From Caballeronia sordidicola (GTDB lineage: Bacteria > Pseudomonadota > Gammaproteobacteria > Burkholderiales > Burkholderiaceae), in contig NZ_FCOC02000004.1 of the NCBI RefSeq assembly GCF_001544455.2, positions 186,001 through 250,000 of the forward strand: 64,000 nucleotides of DNA. The letters run 5' to 3'. The position numbers and the translations under genes were made by a program. Under the pieces are notes generated by a model. The model ran no database searches. It was given only the letters and a program-made list of their open reading frames with translations, and was not told the origin of the DNA. This document shows, one piece after another, positions 26,899 through 36,625 of the stretch (positions within the stretch are counted from its first letter, which is position 1; every line of letters starts with the position of its first letter).

Positions 26899-27519
26899 CT
26901 ACACAAACGCGCGTTCCACAATCGGATACAGGGACAGCACGAGCAGCGCAGCCATGGTCCAGTTGAACGCGCGCAACCAGCGCGGTTTCGTGAGCAGCCG
27001 GCGCATCGATGTGCCGAACGCCGCCCACAAGATGATGCAGGGCATCCCGACCACGATGAACACGATTGCCATGAGCACGGCGTTCATCGAGATGCTTGAA
27101 TGCAGATGAATGGTGGTCGCGGCGGTGAGGACCATCATCCAGGCCTTCGGATTGATCCATTGGAACGCGGCGGCTTCGATGAACCGCATGGGCCGGCGCT
27201 CGCCGTCGCGGACCTGGACGGCCGAGGAGGTCGCGATCTTCCACGCCAGGTACAACAGGTACGCCACGCTGAGCGTTTCGAGCACGGTGTACGCCCATGC
27301 GAAGTGCTCGAACGCCTGCGCAACGCCGAGCCCCGCAAGAATCATCAGGATCGCGACGCCCACGCTGATGCCGAATACATGAGGCATGGTTCGCCGCAAT
27401 CCAAAGTTGACACCAGATGCAAGCAGCATGGTGTTGTTCGGGCCGGGCGTGATGGAAGTGACGAGCGCGAAGAGCAGGGCGGCGGGCAGCGCGGTCATCA
27501 AAGCGGTATTGAGTTGCAT
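26899..27519 (-). CDS. LysE/RhtB-family amino-acid exporter
   Basis: The 206-residue protein has six predicted membrane helices and the LysE-family signature SITPGPNNTMLLASGVNFG in the first loop, followed by AFQWINPKAWMMVLTA. It exports an amino acid or derivative through the inner membrane; the substrate is not predictable. No adjacent LysG-type regulator is present. Confidence 0.9.
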   Translation of the reverse strand: MQLNTALMTALPAALLFALVTSITPGPNNTMLLASGVNFGLRRTMPHVFGISVGVAILMILAGLGVAQAFEHFAWAYTVLETLSVAYLLYLAWKIATSSAVQVRDGERRPMRFIEAAAFQWINPKAWMMVLTAATTIHLHSSISMNAVLMAIVFIVVGMPCIILWAAFGTSMRRLLTKPRWLRAFNWTMAALLVLSLYPIVERAFV

Positions 27520-27732
27520 GGTGTTCCTGGTCGAGCCTTTCTAAGATCGGTCGCGCCAGTTTATGAGAATGGATCGGTACAGTACCGGTACAGATTGGCG
27601 GATCGTTTCCTGTACGGTGTATTGCTGGCTAAACGAGTTGATTTTTGCCGCACTGCAGTGCCGGGCACATTGCTTGCAAAATTTTTTCGATGACCCCGAT
27701 CAATCGCCTGTCTTTTCCTCGCCGCCCGACGC

Positions 27733-29988
27733 ATGAGCAATGAAGCGTTTTTTCAACCCGGCCGCAATTGCGACAGCGTGCGCCACGCCGATCGCTTTAG
27801 CCTGCTGATCGACGGGGCGGACTATTTTCGTGTGCTGCGCGAAGCCATCACGCGCGCGCAACGCACGGTGTTCATTCTGGGCTGGGATATCGACAGCCGC
27901 ATGAAGCTCACGCCCGAAGGCGCCGACGACGGTTACGCCGACGCTCTCGGTGAATTCCTGCACGACGTCGCGGCGACCAGGAAACGGCTGCGCATCTACA
28001 TCCTCGCGTGGGATTTCGCGATGCTGTACGCGTTCGAGCGCGAATGGCTGCCGGTCTACAAGATGGGCTGGCGCTCGCACCGGCGCGTGGCGTTCGAGAT
28101 GGACGGCAAGCATCCAATGGGCGGATCGCACCATCAGAAGGTGGTGGTGATCGACGACAAACTGGCGTTCGTAGGCGGTCTGGATCTCACGCGTTCGCGC
28201 TGGGACACGCGCCGGCACGACGCCCAAGACCCGTTGCGCCGCGATGCGAACGGCGAGCCGTATCAGCCATTCCACGACGTCCACACGATGTTCGACGGCG
28301 ACGCTGCGCGCGCGATGGGCCTGCTTGCGCGCGAACGCTGGCGGCGTGCATGCGGGCGGCGTTTTGCAATCCGCTCGCATCGCGCGATGAGCGGGAGCGA
28401 TCCCTGGCCGCCGTCGCGCGCGGTGGATCTCGAAGACGTGGATCTTGCCATCTCGCTGACCGAACCCGCATTCGACGGCCGTCCCGGCGTGCGGCAGATT
28501 CGCCAGCAGTACCTCGACGCCATCGAACGTGCGCAGCGCAGCATCTATATAGAGAACCAGTATTTCACGGCGGGTTCCATTGGCGCGGCGCTCAAGAGCA
28601 TGCTCGAAAAGCCCGATGGTCCCGACATCGCCATCGTCGCGCCGCGCATGCAAAGCGGCTGGCTGCAGGAAATGACAATGGGCGTCCTGCGCGCGCGGCT
28701 GCACCGCATGCTGGAGGGCGCGGACACGCACGACCGGTATCGGCTGATGTCGCCTGCCGTGCCGGGGCTGGAGACGGGGTGCGTGAACGTGCACAGCAAG
28801 CTGATGATCGTGGACGACGACCTGTTGCTCGTGGGATCGGCAAATCTCAACAACCGGTCGATGGTGCTCGACACCGAATGCAACATCGCTATCGACGCCA
28901 ATGGCGACCCGCGCATCCAGGCCGCGCTCGCCGGCATGCGCAACTCGCTGCTTGCCGAGCATCTCGGCTGCGAGACCGAGGAATTTGCCCGTGCACTTGA
29001 AGGGCGCCGCCTGAACGACGCCATCGCGGTGTTGATGAAAGACGCCGCCGAACACCGCACGCTCGAGCGCCTGAACCCGACGGTCGCGCCGGATGTCGAT
29101 CGGCTGGTGCCGCCCGAAGCGTTGATCGATCCGGAAAAACCGGTCGAAGCCGATCAGCTTGTTGAGCAGTTCGTGCCGGTCGACAAGCCGCACCGGCTGA
29201 TCGGGCGGTTTGCATTGCTAGGCGTGCTGGCGTTGCTGATTGTGGGATTTGCCGCCGCATGGCACTGGACGCCGCTTGCCGATTACCTGAATCTCGCGGC
29301 GCTCTCGCGCCAGACGCGGCGCATCGACACCCTGCCGCTCGCGCCGCTCTGGATTCTGCTGGCTTATGTGCTTGCCGCGGTTGTATCGATACCGGTCACG
29401 CTCCTGATTGCAACCACCGGTCTGGTTTTCGGCGCAGCCTGGGGCAGCTTTTATGCGCTCGTGGGCACGCTCGCCGCGGCGGCCGTCACGTATTTGCTGG
29501 GCGAATGGCTCGGCCGCGATGTCGTACGCCGCCTGGCCGGCGCGCGCGTGAACAAGCTCAGCGAGCGCGTGGCGAAACGAGGGCTGGTCGCGGTTGTCAT
29601 CCTGCGCATCTTGCCGGTTGCGCCTTTCACCATCGTGAATCTGGTTGCGGGCGCATCCATGATCGGCCTGCGCGATTTCATGCTTGGCACGCTGATTGGC
29701 ATGGGACCGGGCATTTTGCTGACGGTCGCGTTCGCGCATCAACTCGTGGCTTCGCTGCGGCATCCGACGGCCATGTCCTTTGCCGTGCTGATCGGAATTG
29801 GCGTGGCGCTGGTGGCCGTATCGGTGCTGCTGCAGCGGTTTCTCGGCCGCAAGGAGCGCGCGGAGCACGACGAGCGGCAGCGTGAGCGTGCAGCACGGCC
29901 GCCGCATGAGCGTGTTGTCGACGTGGAAGTGCAGGCGTCGAAAGAAGCAATACACGAGGCACGGCAAGCCGGCGAGGTGGACTCATGA
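27733..29988 (+). CDS. phospholipase D-like protein fused to a VTT/DedA membrane domain
   Basis: The 751-residue protein has two HKD catalytic motifs, H134xK136 in SHHQKVVVIDDKLAFVGG and a second near residue 353 in HSKLMIVDDDLLLVGSANLN. Together they make one phospholipase D active site. The C-terminal third (about residues 490-700) is a VTT/SNARE-associated (DedA-like) domain with several membrane helices, including GLVFGAAWGSFYALVGT and RILPVAPFTIVNLVAGAS. It probably hydrolyses or transfers phosphatidyl groups at the inner membrane. It overlaps the next gene by ATGA, so the two are translationally coupled. Confidence 0.88.
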   Translation: MSNEAFFQPGRNCDSVRHADRFSLLIDGADYFRVLREAITRAQRTVFILGWDIDSRMKLTPEGADDGYADALGEFLHDVAATRKRLRIYILAWDFAMLYAFEREWLPVYKMGWRSHRRVAFEMDGKHPMGGSHHQKVVVIDDKLAFVGGLDLTRSRWDTRRHDAQDPLRRDANGEPYQPFHDVHTMFDGDAARAMGLLARERWRRACGRRFAIRSHRAMSGSDPWPPSRAVDLEDVDLAISLTEPAFDGRPGVRQIRQQYLDAIERAQRSIYIENQYFTAGSIGAALKSMLEKPDGPDIAIVAPRMQSGWLQEMTMGVLRARLHRMLEGADTHDRYRLMSPAVPGLETGCVNVHSKLMIVDDDLLLVGSANLNNRSMVLDTECNIAIDANGDPRIQAALAGMRNSLLAEHLGCETEEFARALEGRRLNDAIAVLMKDAAEHRTLERLNPTVAPDVDRLVPPEALIDPEKPVEADQLVEQFVPVDKPHRLIGRFALLGVLALLIVGFAAAWHWTPLADYLNLAALSRQTRRIDTLPLAPLWILLAYVLAAVVSIPVTLLIATTGLVFGAAWGSFYALVGTLAAAAVTYLLGEWLGRDVVRRLAGARVNKLSERVAKRGLVAVVILRILPVAPFTIVNLVAGASMIGLRDFMLGTLIGMGPGILLTVAFAHQLVASLRHPTAMSFAVLIGIGVALVAVSVLLQRFLGRKERAEHDERQRERAARPPHERVVDVEVQASKEAIHEARQAGEVDS

Positions 29989-30722
29989 CGTCGATGCACG
30001 AGGTTCGCATCGAACCGCCTTCACTTTCTTCGCGCGGCCTCCGGATCGCCACTTACAACGTGCATGGCGCGGTCGGTGTGGATGGCAAGCTCGCGCCGGA
30101 ACGCATCGCGGCGGTGCTCGCCGAAATCGACGCCGATATTTTCGCGCTCCAGGAAGTGCCCTTGGGCGGCAGCGCCGCGCCCAATGTGCTCGCGGCCCTT
30201 CAGCGCATGACCGGCCTTCACGCGGTCGCAGGCCCGACACTCGATACCCCCGCGCGCCGCTACGGCAATGCGGTGCTGACCCGCTTTCCCGTGCGCGCGG
30301 TGCGCACGCTCGATCTGTCGTTCAGGAGCCGCGAACCGCGTGGCGCGCTGGATGCGGATATCGATTGCGCCGGAGAGACGTGGCGCGTGGTGGCGACGCA
30401 TCTCGGGCTGGCATCGAGTGAAAGGCGCGCGCAAGTCGAGCAGGTGTTGCAACGTTTCGATACGCCGGAACTACCCGTCATTCTTCTTGGCGACCTCAAC
30501 GAATGGTTTGTGTACGGGCGCACGCTGCGCCGACTGGTATCGCATTTTTATCGCGCGCGTTCTCCGAAGACTTTTCCTACGCGATATCCGTTGTTTGCAC
30601 TGGACCGGATCTGGGTGCATCCGGGCGAGCGCCTCATGAAGGTCGAGGTACACAAAAGCGCATTGGCGCGGGTGGCGTCGGATCATTATCCGTTGATTGC
30701 ACATTTATCCGCGCGAGCCTGA
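29985..30722 (+). CDS. endonuclease/exonuclease/phosphatase family protein
   Basis: The 245-residue protein shows the DNase I/sphingomyelinase-like fold residues. These are Asn in RIATYNVHGA, Glu in IFALQEVPLG, Asp and Asn in LLGDLNEW, and the Asp-His pair in ASDHYPLIAHL. The family includes phosphodiesterases acting on lipids or nucleic acids. The start codon overlaps the stop of the phospholipase D/VTT gene (ATGA), and this pairing implies phospholipid metabolism rather than DNA degradation. No signal peptide is evident. Confidence 0.85.
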   Translation: MTSMHEVRIEPPSLSSRGLRIATYNVHGAVGVDGKLAPERIAAVLAEIDADIFALQEVPLGGSAAPNVLAALQRMTGLHAVAGPTLDTPARRYGNAVLTRFPVRAVRTLDLSFRSREPRGALDADIDCAGETWRVVATHLGLASSERRAQVEQVLQRFDTPELPVILLGDLNEWFVYGRTLRRLVSHFYRARSPKTFPTRYPLFALDRIWVHPGERLMKVEVHKSALARVASDHYPLIAHLSARA

Positions 30723-30885
30723 AGTGTGAGGTTAAGGCACGAGGTTTGCTACAGCACACCGCTTGCGCTGAACCGTTTACGGTAGAGAAATTGCCAGCGC
30801 CCCAACTCCATTTCTGTCGACCTCTTGCCTGACGTTGAGGATCTGATCCCGCGCGTTTCAGGCTTGAACGAGTGAGAGAAGCCTG

Positions 30886-32088
30886 ATGCCCGATCAAGAC
30901 GAAAAACCCGACCACGACTCCGACCGTTCCGACGATAAAAAGGAAGACCCAAAAAACGATTCCGGCAAGGACAAGAACGAAGGCAAAAGCGACGACAAAG
31001 ACGACAAGAAGGATCAAGACGGCAAGGACGAGAAAAACGGCAGCAAGAAAAACGGCCTTGGAAAAAAGCCGCTGATCATTCTTGCGATAGTCGTGATCCT
31101 GATCATTGTCGCGGGCGTGATCTGGTGGTTCGCGACCCGCAACCAGGTCAGTACCGACGACGCTTACACCGACGGCGATACCGTCACCATCGCGCCGAAA
31201 GTATCGGGTTATGTGGTGGTCATGAATCTGGGCGACAACAAGTTCGTCCACAAGAACGATCTCCTGATCAAGATCGATCCTCGCGACTATCAGGCGCAAC
31301 TCGATCAGGCGAATGCGCAGCTTGGACTTGCAAAGGCCCAGCTCAACGCGGCCGAAGTACAACTGGCCATCGCGAAGGTTCAGTATCCGGCGCAACTCAC
31401 CCAGGCCAAGGCGCAGGAGCAAAGCGCGCAAGCCAGCCTGACGCAAAGCCGCGCGGCCTATGAGCGCCAGCATTCGGTGGACATTCGCGCAACGTCGCAG
31501 CAAAACATCGATACAGCGAACGCGCAGCAACAAAGCGCGCTTGCCAACGTCGCGCAAGCTCGTGCGCAGGTCAAGACGGCAAGCCTCGTGCCGCAGCAGA
31601 TCAGTCAGGCCCAGGCTACCGTCGATGAACGCCGCGAACAGGTTCATCAGGCAGAAGCGCAAGTCGAAGCGGCCCAGCTCAATCTCTCTTACACCGAATT
31701 GCGCGCGCCCGCCGACGGCTGGGTCACCAGACGCAACGTGCAATACGGGACCTTCCTTCAGGCGGGCACGTCCATCTTTTCGCTGGTGACGACGACTGTC
31801 TGGATCACCGCGAACTTCAAGGAATCGCAACTCGAGCGCATGCGTCCGGGCGACGCGGTGGATGTGTCCGTCGACGCCTATCCCGACCTGAAATTGCACG
31901 GCCATGTCGACAGCATCCAGCTTGGCAGCGGTTCGAAATTCTCGGCATTCCCTGCTGAAAACGCGACGGGCAATTTCGTGAAGATCGTGCAGCGTGTGCC
32001 GGTAAAGATTCTGATCGATAACGGCACGCAACCCGACTTGCCGCTGCCGCTCGGTCTTTCGGTCGTGCCGAAGGTGATGCTGAAATGA
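30886..32088 (+). CDS. emrA: HlyD/EmrA-type membrane fusion protein
   Basis: The 400-residue protein has an unusually long cytosolic N-terminus of about 58 residues made almost entirely of Asp, Lys, Glu and Gly. One membrane helix follows (PLIILAIVVILIIVAGVIWW), then the lipoyl and alpha-hairpin regions: DDAYTDGDTVTIAPKVSGYV, a Gln/Ala-rich coiled coil at about 135-270, and LSYTELRAPADGWVTRRNV. It links the inner-membrane EmrB pump to the outer-membrane channel. It is followed by emrB with an ATGA overlap and by a NodT-type channel gene, giving a full tripartite export operon. Confidence 0.9.
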   Translation: MPDQDEKPDHDSDRSDDKKEDPKNDSGKDKNEGKSDDKDDKKDQDGKDEKNGSKKNGLGKKPLIILAIVVILIIVAGVIWWFATRNQVSTDDAYTDGDTVTIAPKVSGYVVVMNLGDNKFVHKNDLLIKIDPRDYQAQLDQANAQLGLAKAQLNAAEVQLAIAKVQYPAQLTQAKAQEQSAQASLTQSRAAYERQHSVDIRATSQQNIDTANAQQQSALANVAQARAQVKTASLVPQQISQAQATVDERREQVHQAEAQVEAAQLNLSYTELRAPADGWVTRRNVQYGTFLQAGTSIFSLVTTTVWITANFKESQLERMRPGDAVDVSVDAYPDLKLHGHVDSIQLGSGSKFSAFPAENATGNFVKIVQRVPVKILIDNGTQPDLPLPLGLSVVPKVMLK

Positions 32089-33653
32089 GCGAGCGTGCCG
32101 ACTGGAAACCGAAGTCCAATCCATGGCTGATCGCGGTTGTCGTCACGCTTGCGGCGTTCATGGAAGTGCTCGACACAACCATTGTCAACGTCGCGCTGCC
32201 GCACATTTCGGGTGCGATGTCGGCAAGCTACGACGAAGCAACGTGGACGCTGACCGCGTATCTGGTGGCAAACGGAATCGTGCTGCCGATCTCCGCGTTT
32301 TTCTCGAAACTGCTGGGACGCAAGCGCTATTTCCTGATCTGCATTGCTGCATTCACACTCTGTTCGCTGCTGTGCGGCCTTGCCACGGACCTGTGGCAAC
32401 TGATCATTTTCCGGGTGCTGCAAGGGTTCTTCGGCGGTGGTTTGCAGCCCAACCAGCAGTCCATCATATTGGACACGTTTCCACCGGAACAACGGGGCCG
32501 TGCGTTTTCCATTTCCGCCGTAGCCATCGTCGTCGCGCCCGTGGTCGGACCTACGCTCGGCGGCTGGATTACAGACAACCTCACGTGGCGCTGGGTGTTC
32601 CTGATCAACGTGCCCATTGGCGTGATCACCACCATTGCAGTGATGCAGTTTGTGGAAGACCCGCCGTGGGAGCGCAAGCAGGACCGGAAGAAACTCGGGC
32701 TGGATTATGTTGGTATCGGCTTGATTGCGCTGGGTCTGGGGTGTCTGCAGGTGTTCCTCGACCGCGGCGAGGACGACGACTGGTTCAAGTCCGGCTTCAT
32801 CACCACGTTCGCGATCCTCTCGTTGATTGGCATTGTGGGCGCTGTCTTCTGGCTGCTATATGCGAAAAAGCCGGTCGTCGACCTGCGCGTGCTGAAAGAC
32901 AAGAACTTCGCGCTGAGTTCCATTTGCATGGTCGGCTTCGCCAGCATCCTGTACGGCAGCGCTGTACTCGTGCCGCAACTCGCGCAGCAGCAACTCGGAT
33001 ACACCGCAACGCTCGCGGGCCTCGTGCTGTCGCCCGGCGCAATGATGATCGTTGCGATCATTCCTGTTGTCAGCAAACTCATGCCGATCATACAAACGCG
33101 CTTTCTCGTGGCGTTCGGTTTCTTCCTGATGGCCTGTGCATTGTTCTTCTCGCATCACCTTGTGCCGAACATCGACTTCAAGACGCTGACCATCATGCGA
33201 AGTTCGCAATCCATCGCAATTGCATTCCTGTTCGTGCCCATCACGACGCTTGCTTACTTGACGCTCAAGCCATCGGAGAATGCGGATGCCTCCGCACTCT
33301 TCACCATGTTCCGCAACGTCGCGGGATCCATTGGCATCTCGCTTTCCACCGCGATGATCATAGAGCGCACGCAGGCGAACATGGCGCATATGTCAGTGCA
33401 TATGACGCCGCTCAGCCAGAACTATAACGATTCCATACAACGCCTCACACACACATTGATGGACATGGGCCAGACAATGCAGCAAGCCATGACGACAGCG
33501 ACCGGCCTCATGTACAAGCAGTTCATCTCGCAGTCCACCATTCTGGCGTACACCGACGTGTTCGGCGCGGTGGCGATCTTTGCGCTGTGCTTCGTGCCGG
33601 TGACGTTGTTCTTTTCGCCGGTAAAAGCCTCGGGCGGCGGGGGAGGGCACTGA
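32085..33653 (+). CDS. emrB: EmrB-type DHA2 MFS drug exporter
   Basis: The 522-residue protein has 14 predicted membrane helices. DHA2 signatures are visible: AAFMEVLDTTIVNVALPHIS in TM1, and the motif C-like region AIVVAPVVGPTLGGWITD in TM5. It exports hydrophobic toxic compounds with the proton gradient as part of EmrA-EmrB-outer channel. Translation is coupled to emrA, and one base separates its stop from the channel gene ATG. Confidence 0.92.
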   Translation: MSERADWKPKSNPWLIAVVVTLAAFMEVLDTTIVNVALPHISGAMSASYDEATWTLTAYLVANGIVLPISAFFSKLLGRKRYFLICIAAFTLCSLLCGLATDLWQLIIFRVLQGFFGGGLQPNQQSIILDTFPPEQRGRAFSISAVAIVVAPVVGPTLGGWITDNLTWRWVFLINVPIGVITTIAVMQFVEDPPWERKQDRKKLGLDYVGIGLIALGLGCLQVFLDRGEDDDWFKSGFITTFAILSLIGIVGAVFWLLYAKKPVVDLRVLKDKNFALSSICMVGFASILYGSAVLVPQLAQQQLGYTATLAGLVLSPGAMMIVAIIPVVSKLMPIIQTRFLVAFGFFLMACALFFSHHLVPNIDFKTLTIMRSSQSIAIAFLFVPITTLAYLTLKPSENADASALFTMFRNVAGSIGISLSTAMIIERTQANMAHMSVHMTPLSQNYNDSIQRLTHTLMDMGQTMQQAMTTATGLMYKQFISQSTILAYTDVFGAVAIFALCFVPVTLFFSPVKASGGGGGH

Positions 33654-33654
33654 G

Positions 33655-35184
33655 ATGAGCAAACGCCTGACTTCGCTGACGCTTGCCACACTATTCATGA
33701 GCGCGTGCTCCGTCGGTCCGAATTTCACACAGCCTGATGCAAAAGCGCCTGAGAACTGGCGCGACTTGCAGCGCGTGCAAAACCCGCCGGACGACATGCG
33801 CATTCCACACGCCAACGTGCCGACGATCATCGATACAAATGCCGACCCCGACCCGCGATGGTGGCGCGACTTTCACGACGCCACGCTCGACTCGCTGATC
33901 GATCGCGCTATTGCGGGAAATCTCGATCTGCAGAGCGCCGTGCTGCGGATCACGGGGGCGCGGGAACAAGCGGTCGCAGCCGGTGCGCAGGGCTTGCCGC
34001 AAGTGAGCGCAAACGCGAGCTACATGCGCGAGCAGCTTGGCCTGAAAGGCATACTCGAATCGCAGGGCGCGTTCGACCAGATCAACGCGCTCGGCGCGAA
34101 CGCACCGCGCGTGCGCAGCGCAATCGATTCGGCGACCGGTCCGGTCAATCTCTTCCAGGATGGCTTCGATGCATCGTGGGAACTCGATCTGTTCGGCCGC
34201 GTGCGGCGCTCGGTGGAATCGGCGAATGCGCAGACGCAATCGGCTATCGAAAATCGTAACGACGCGCTTGTCTCGCTCGAGGCCGAAGTCGCGCAGACCT
34301 ATTCGCAATTGCGGGGCGCGCAGTTGCTCAAGCAGATCACGCTCGCCGAAATCGATTCCGAACAGCAGATCCTCGATTTGACGCGGGAGCAGGCGCGTGT
34401 CGGCCTGACGAGTCAAAGCGATGTCCAGAGCGCGACGGCGCAAGTCGGCTCGCTCCAGGCGCAGCTTCCCCAGTTCGATGCACAGATCGCGCAGGCCATG
34501 AACGGCCTCGCGGTGCTGACCGGCAGCGCGCCCGGCGCACTCGATGCCGAACTGGAAACGCCCGGCGCCGTGCCGCCCGCGCCGCCGAGCGTGCCGGTTG
34601 GTTTGCCGTCGACGCTGGCGCGGCGGCGGCCGGATATCCGTCGTGCGGAAAGCGACCTGCATTCTGCTACGGCTGAAGTCGGCGTGGCGGTCGCGCAGAT
34701 GTATCCGGATATATCGTTGACGGGCAGCGTGGGGACGCGCGCCACGCGGGCGCGTTATCTCGCGCACTGGTCGAGCCTGTTCTATTCCGTGGGTCCGAGC
34801 ATTTCGCTGCCGATCTTCGAAGGCGGCGCGTTGCGGGCGAACGTGCGGATCGCGAAATCGCAAGCGGCGGAAGCGGCGCTGCAATACCGGTCGACCGTGC
34901 TGAAGGCGCTGCAGGACGTGGATAACGCGCTGGTGTCGTACAGGACGGACCAGGACCGGCGCGAGGCGCTCACGCGAACCGTGGAGGCCAACCGCATCAA
35001 CCTGCAACTGGCAACGGACAGCTACAGAAAGGGACTGGTCACCTTCATCACGGTGCTCGATGCCGAACGGCAACTCGCTTCGACACGCCAGCAACTCGCG
35101 CAATCGACGGTCAGCGTCACAACCGACCTGATAGCGGTGTACAAGGCGCTGGGCGGCGGGTGGGAGCAAGGCGGCACGGGCTGA
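33655..35184 (+). CDS. NodT-family outer-membrane efflux lipoprotein
   Basis: The 509-residue protein starts with a lipoprotein signal (LATLFMSACSVGPNF, lipid-modified Cys18) and the CSVGPNFTQP motif typical of NodT/OprM channels. The two outer-membrane-factor repeats follow, with DPRWWRDFHDATLDSLIDRA and SLPIFEGGALRANVRIAKSQ. It forms the TolC-like trimer of the tripartite pump and is the third gene of the emr operon. Confidence 0.92.
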   Translation: MSKRLTSLTLATLFMSACSVGPNFTQPDAKAPENWRDLQRVQNPPDDMRIPHANVPTIIDTNADPDPRWWRDFHDATLDSLIDRAIAGNLDLQSAVLRITGAREQAVAAGAQGLPQVSANASYMREQLGLKGILESQGAFDQINALGANAPRVRSAIDSATGPVNLFQDGFDASWELDLFGRVRRSVESANAQTQSAIENRNDALVSLEAEVAQTYSQLRGAQLLKQITLAEIDSEQQILDLTREQARVGLTSQSDVQSATAQVGSLQAQLPQFDAQIAQAMNGLAVLTGSAPGALDAELETPGAVPPAPPSVPVGLPSTLARRRPDIRRAESDLHSATAEVGVAVAQMYPDISLTGSVGTRATRARYLAHWSSLFYSVGPSISLPIFEGGALRANVRIAKSQAAEAALQYRSTVLKALQDVDNALVSYRTDQDRREALTRTVEANRINLQLATDSYRKGLVTFITVLDAERQLASTRQQLAQSTVSVTTDLIAVYKALGGGWEQGGTG

Positions 35185-35268
35185 CGCGAAAATTACTTGC
35201 GTTGGGCGGCGTGCTGGGTTCTTCTTTGGGTCCTTGTGCGCTGCATGCCCGTCCTGACCTTTACGTTC

Positions 35269-35589
35269 ATGAAGACTTTCCTGCTTTACGTTGTCACCGC
35301 CATTGCCGAGATCGTGGGCTGTTATCTTCCGTATCGATGGCTCAAGGAGGACGGCTCGCCGTGGCTCCTCGTGCCGGGTGCGGTGTCGCTGGCGCTGTTC
35401 GCGTGGCTTCTCACGCTGCATGCGAGCGCGGCCGGCCGCGTTTATGCGGCGTACGGCGGCGTGTATATCGCGGTCGCGATCATGTGGCTTTGGGCCGTCG
35501 AGCGGATTCGTCCGTCGAGCTGGGACTGGGCCGGGATGGCGATCGCGCTGGTCGGCATGGGCGTGATCGCGTTCCAGCCGCGCGGCTAG
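35269..35589 (+). CDS. YnfA family (UPF0060) membrane protein
   Basis: The 106-residue protein has four membrane helices and the YnfA pattern: [40 protein letters not shown] and [20 protein letters not shown]. It belongs to the small multidrug resistance-like superfamily; function is uncertain. I chose the ATG at 35269 because the family starts at MKTFLLY. It lies downstream of the efflux operon on the same strand and is convergent with the DUF2891 gene. Confidence 0.9.
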   Translation: MKTFLLYVVTAIAEIVGCYLPYRWLKEDGSPWLLVPGAVSLALFAWLLTLHASAAGRVYAAYGGVYIAVAIMWLWAVERIRPSSWDWAGMAIALVGMGVIAFQPRG

Positions 35590-35599
35590 GGTTTCAGGT

Positions 35600-36625
35600 T
35601 CAGGCTTCCAGCGCCAGCAGCGCGAACGTGGCAAGCCAGTGTTCGCCCATGTAGTCGCCCGCCACATGCGCGAGTCCTGCGCTCAGGTGTTCGTTGGCCG
35701 TGGCTTCGAGCACGCCGATTCGCGCGTCGCCGGCTTTCAGCGAGCGCGCAAGCGACCGCTGGCACCACGCGCGGCTGAGATTCAATCCGTCGAGGTGCGC
35801 GAGCTTGCCGTCGCTTCTGTCCGTGACCGTGGCAGGCGTGAACAGCGTAGCCGGTTCACGCGCGCCAAGCCGCGGTAGGAACCGGTCGAACCAGCCTTCG
35901 AACTCGGTCGCGCTCAACACGCGCCGCATCAACTCGGCTTCCATCAGCGACGACGATAAAAACTCATCGCCGGCCGGTTCCCACGCCTGGCACGCGGCAT
36001 CGTGGAGATACCAGCGGCGGGCGGTATCGATGATCAACGTCTCGAACGCCGTGTCGCAGACCTGCCGCGCATAACCCGCCGCAAGCGTCAGCGCGAACGC
36101 CGTGTTGAAGTGCGTACCCACGCGCAGCGGATACGTGGACTTCGGCAAGAACACCGTGAAGCGTTCCACAAAGGCTTGTGCGAGCGGCTTGAGCGCTTGA
36201 GCCCAGCGTTGGCCGTCGGGCGTTTTCATCGATTCGAGCTGGCCAGCAAGGGCGAGCAGCCACGCCCAGCCATAGGGACGCTCGAACCCGCGCGCTTCCG
36301 GGCGCTCGAGGTACGCGACTTCGGCGGCAACGTTCGCCGGCGTGAAATGCGCATCGATCAACGCGCGGATTCGAGGTGCTTCCGGCAAATCGGGAAACCG
36401 GTCGATGAGCCGTGCGATTAGCCAATACCCGTGAACGCAGGAATGCCAGTCGAAGCTGCCATAGAAGATGGGATGCAGCGCGCGCGGACTCTGGACATCG
36501 GCGGCGCTGCCCATCACGTGTTCGAGCTTGTTCGGATATTCGCGCGTGAGATGGCCCAAGGCCAGCGCGGCAAATTTCGATGCAAGGGCGGTGTCGAGCG
36601 TCAGGTTCGATGACTGCGGGTTCAT
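35600..36625 (-). CDS. DUF2891 family protein
   Basis: The 341-residue protein carries the DUF2891 signatures HPIFYGSFDWHSCVHGYW near residue 51 and RPYGWAWLLAL near 117. The alpha/alpha-barrel-like pattern of Trp and His resembles glycoside hydrolase or epimerase folds, but no activity is established to my knowledge. The protein is cytosolic, with no signal peptide. Confidence 0.85.
   Translation of the reverse strand: MNPQSSNLTLDTALASKFAALALGHLTREYPNKLEHVMGSAADVQSPRALHPIFYGSFDWHSCVHGYWLIARLIDRFPDLPEAPRIRALIDAHFTPANVAAEVAYLERPEARGFERPYGWAWLLALAGQLESMKTPDGQRWAQALKPLAQAFVERFTVFLPKSTYPLRVGTHFNTAFALTLAAGYARQVCDTAFETLIIDTARRWYLHDAACQAWEPAGDEFLSSSLMEAELMRRVLSATEFEGWFDRFLPRLGAREPATLFTPATVTDRSDGKLAHLDGLNLSRAWCQRSLARSLKAGDARIGVLEATANEHLSAGLAHVAGDYMGEHWLATFALLALEA

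Noticed and set aside
27700..29193. A 497-codon minus-strand open frame opposite the phospholipase D/VTT gene
   Set aside because: The plus strand encodes two HKD motifs; the opposite frame has no recognisable domain.
33691..35667. A 658-codon minus-strand open frame opposite the NodT-type channel gene
   Set aside because: It is an Arg/His-rich shadow running through two real genes (channel and YnfA).
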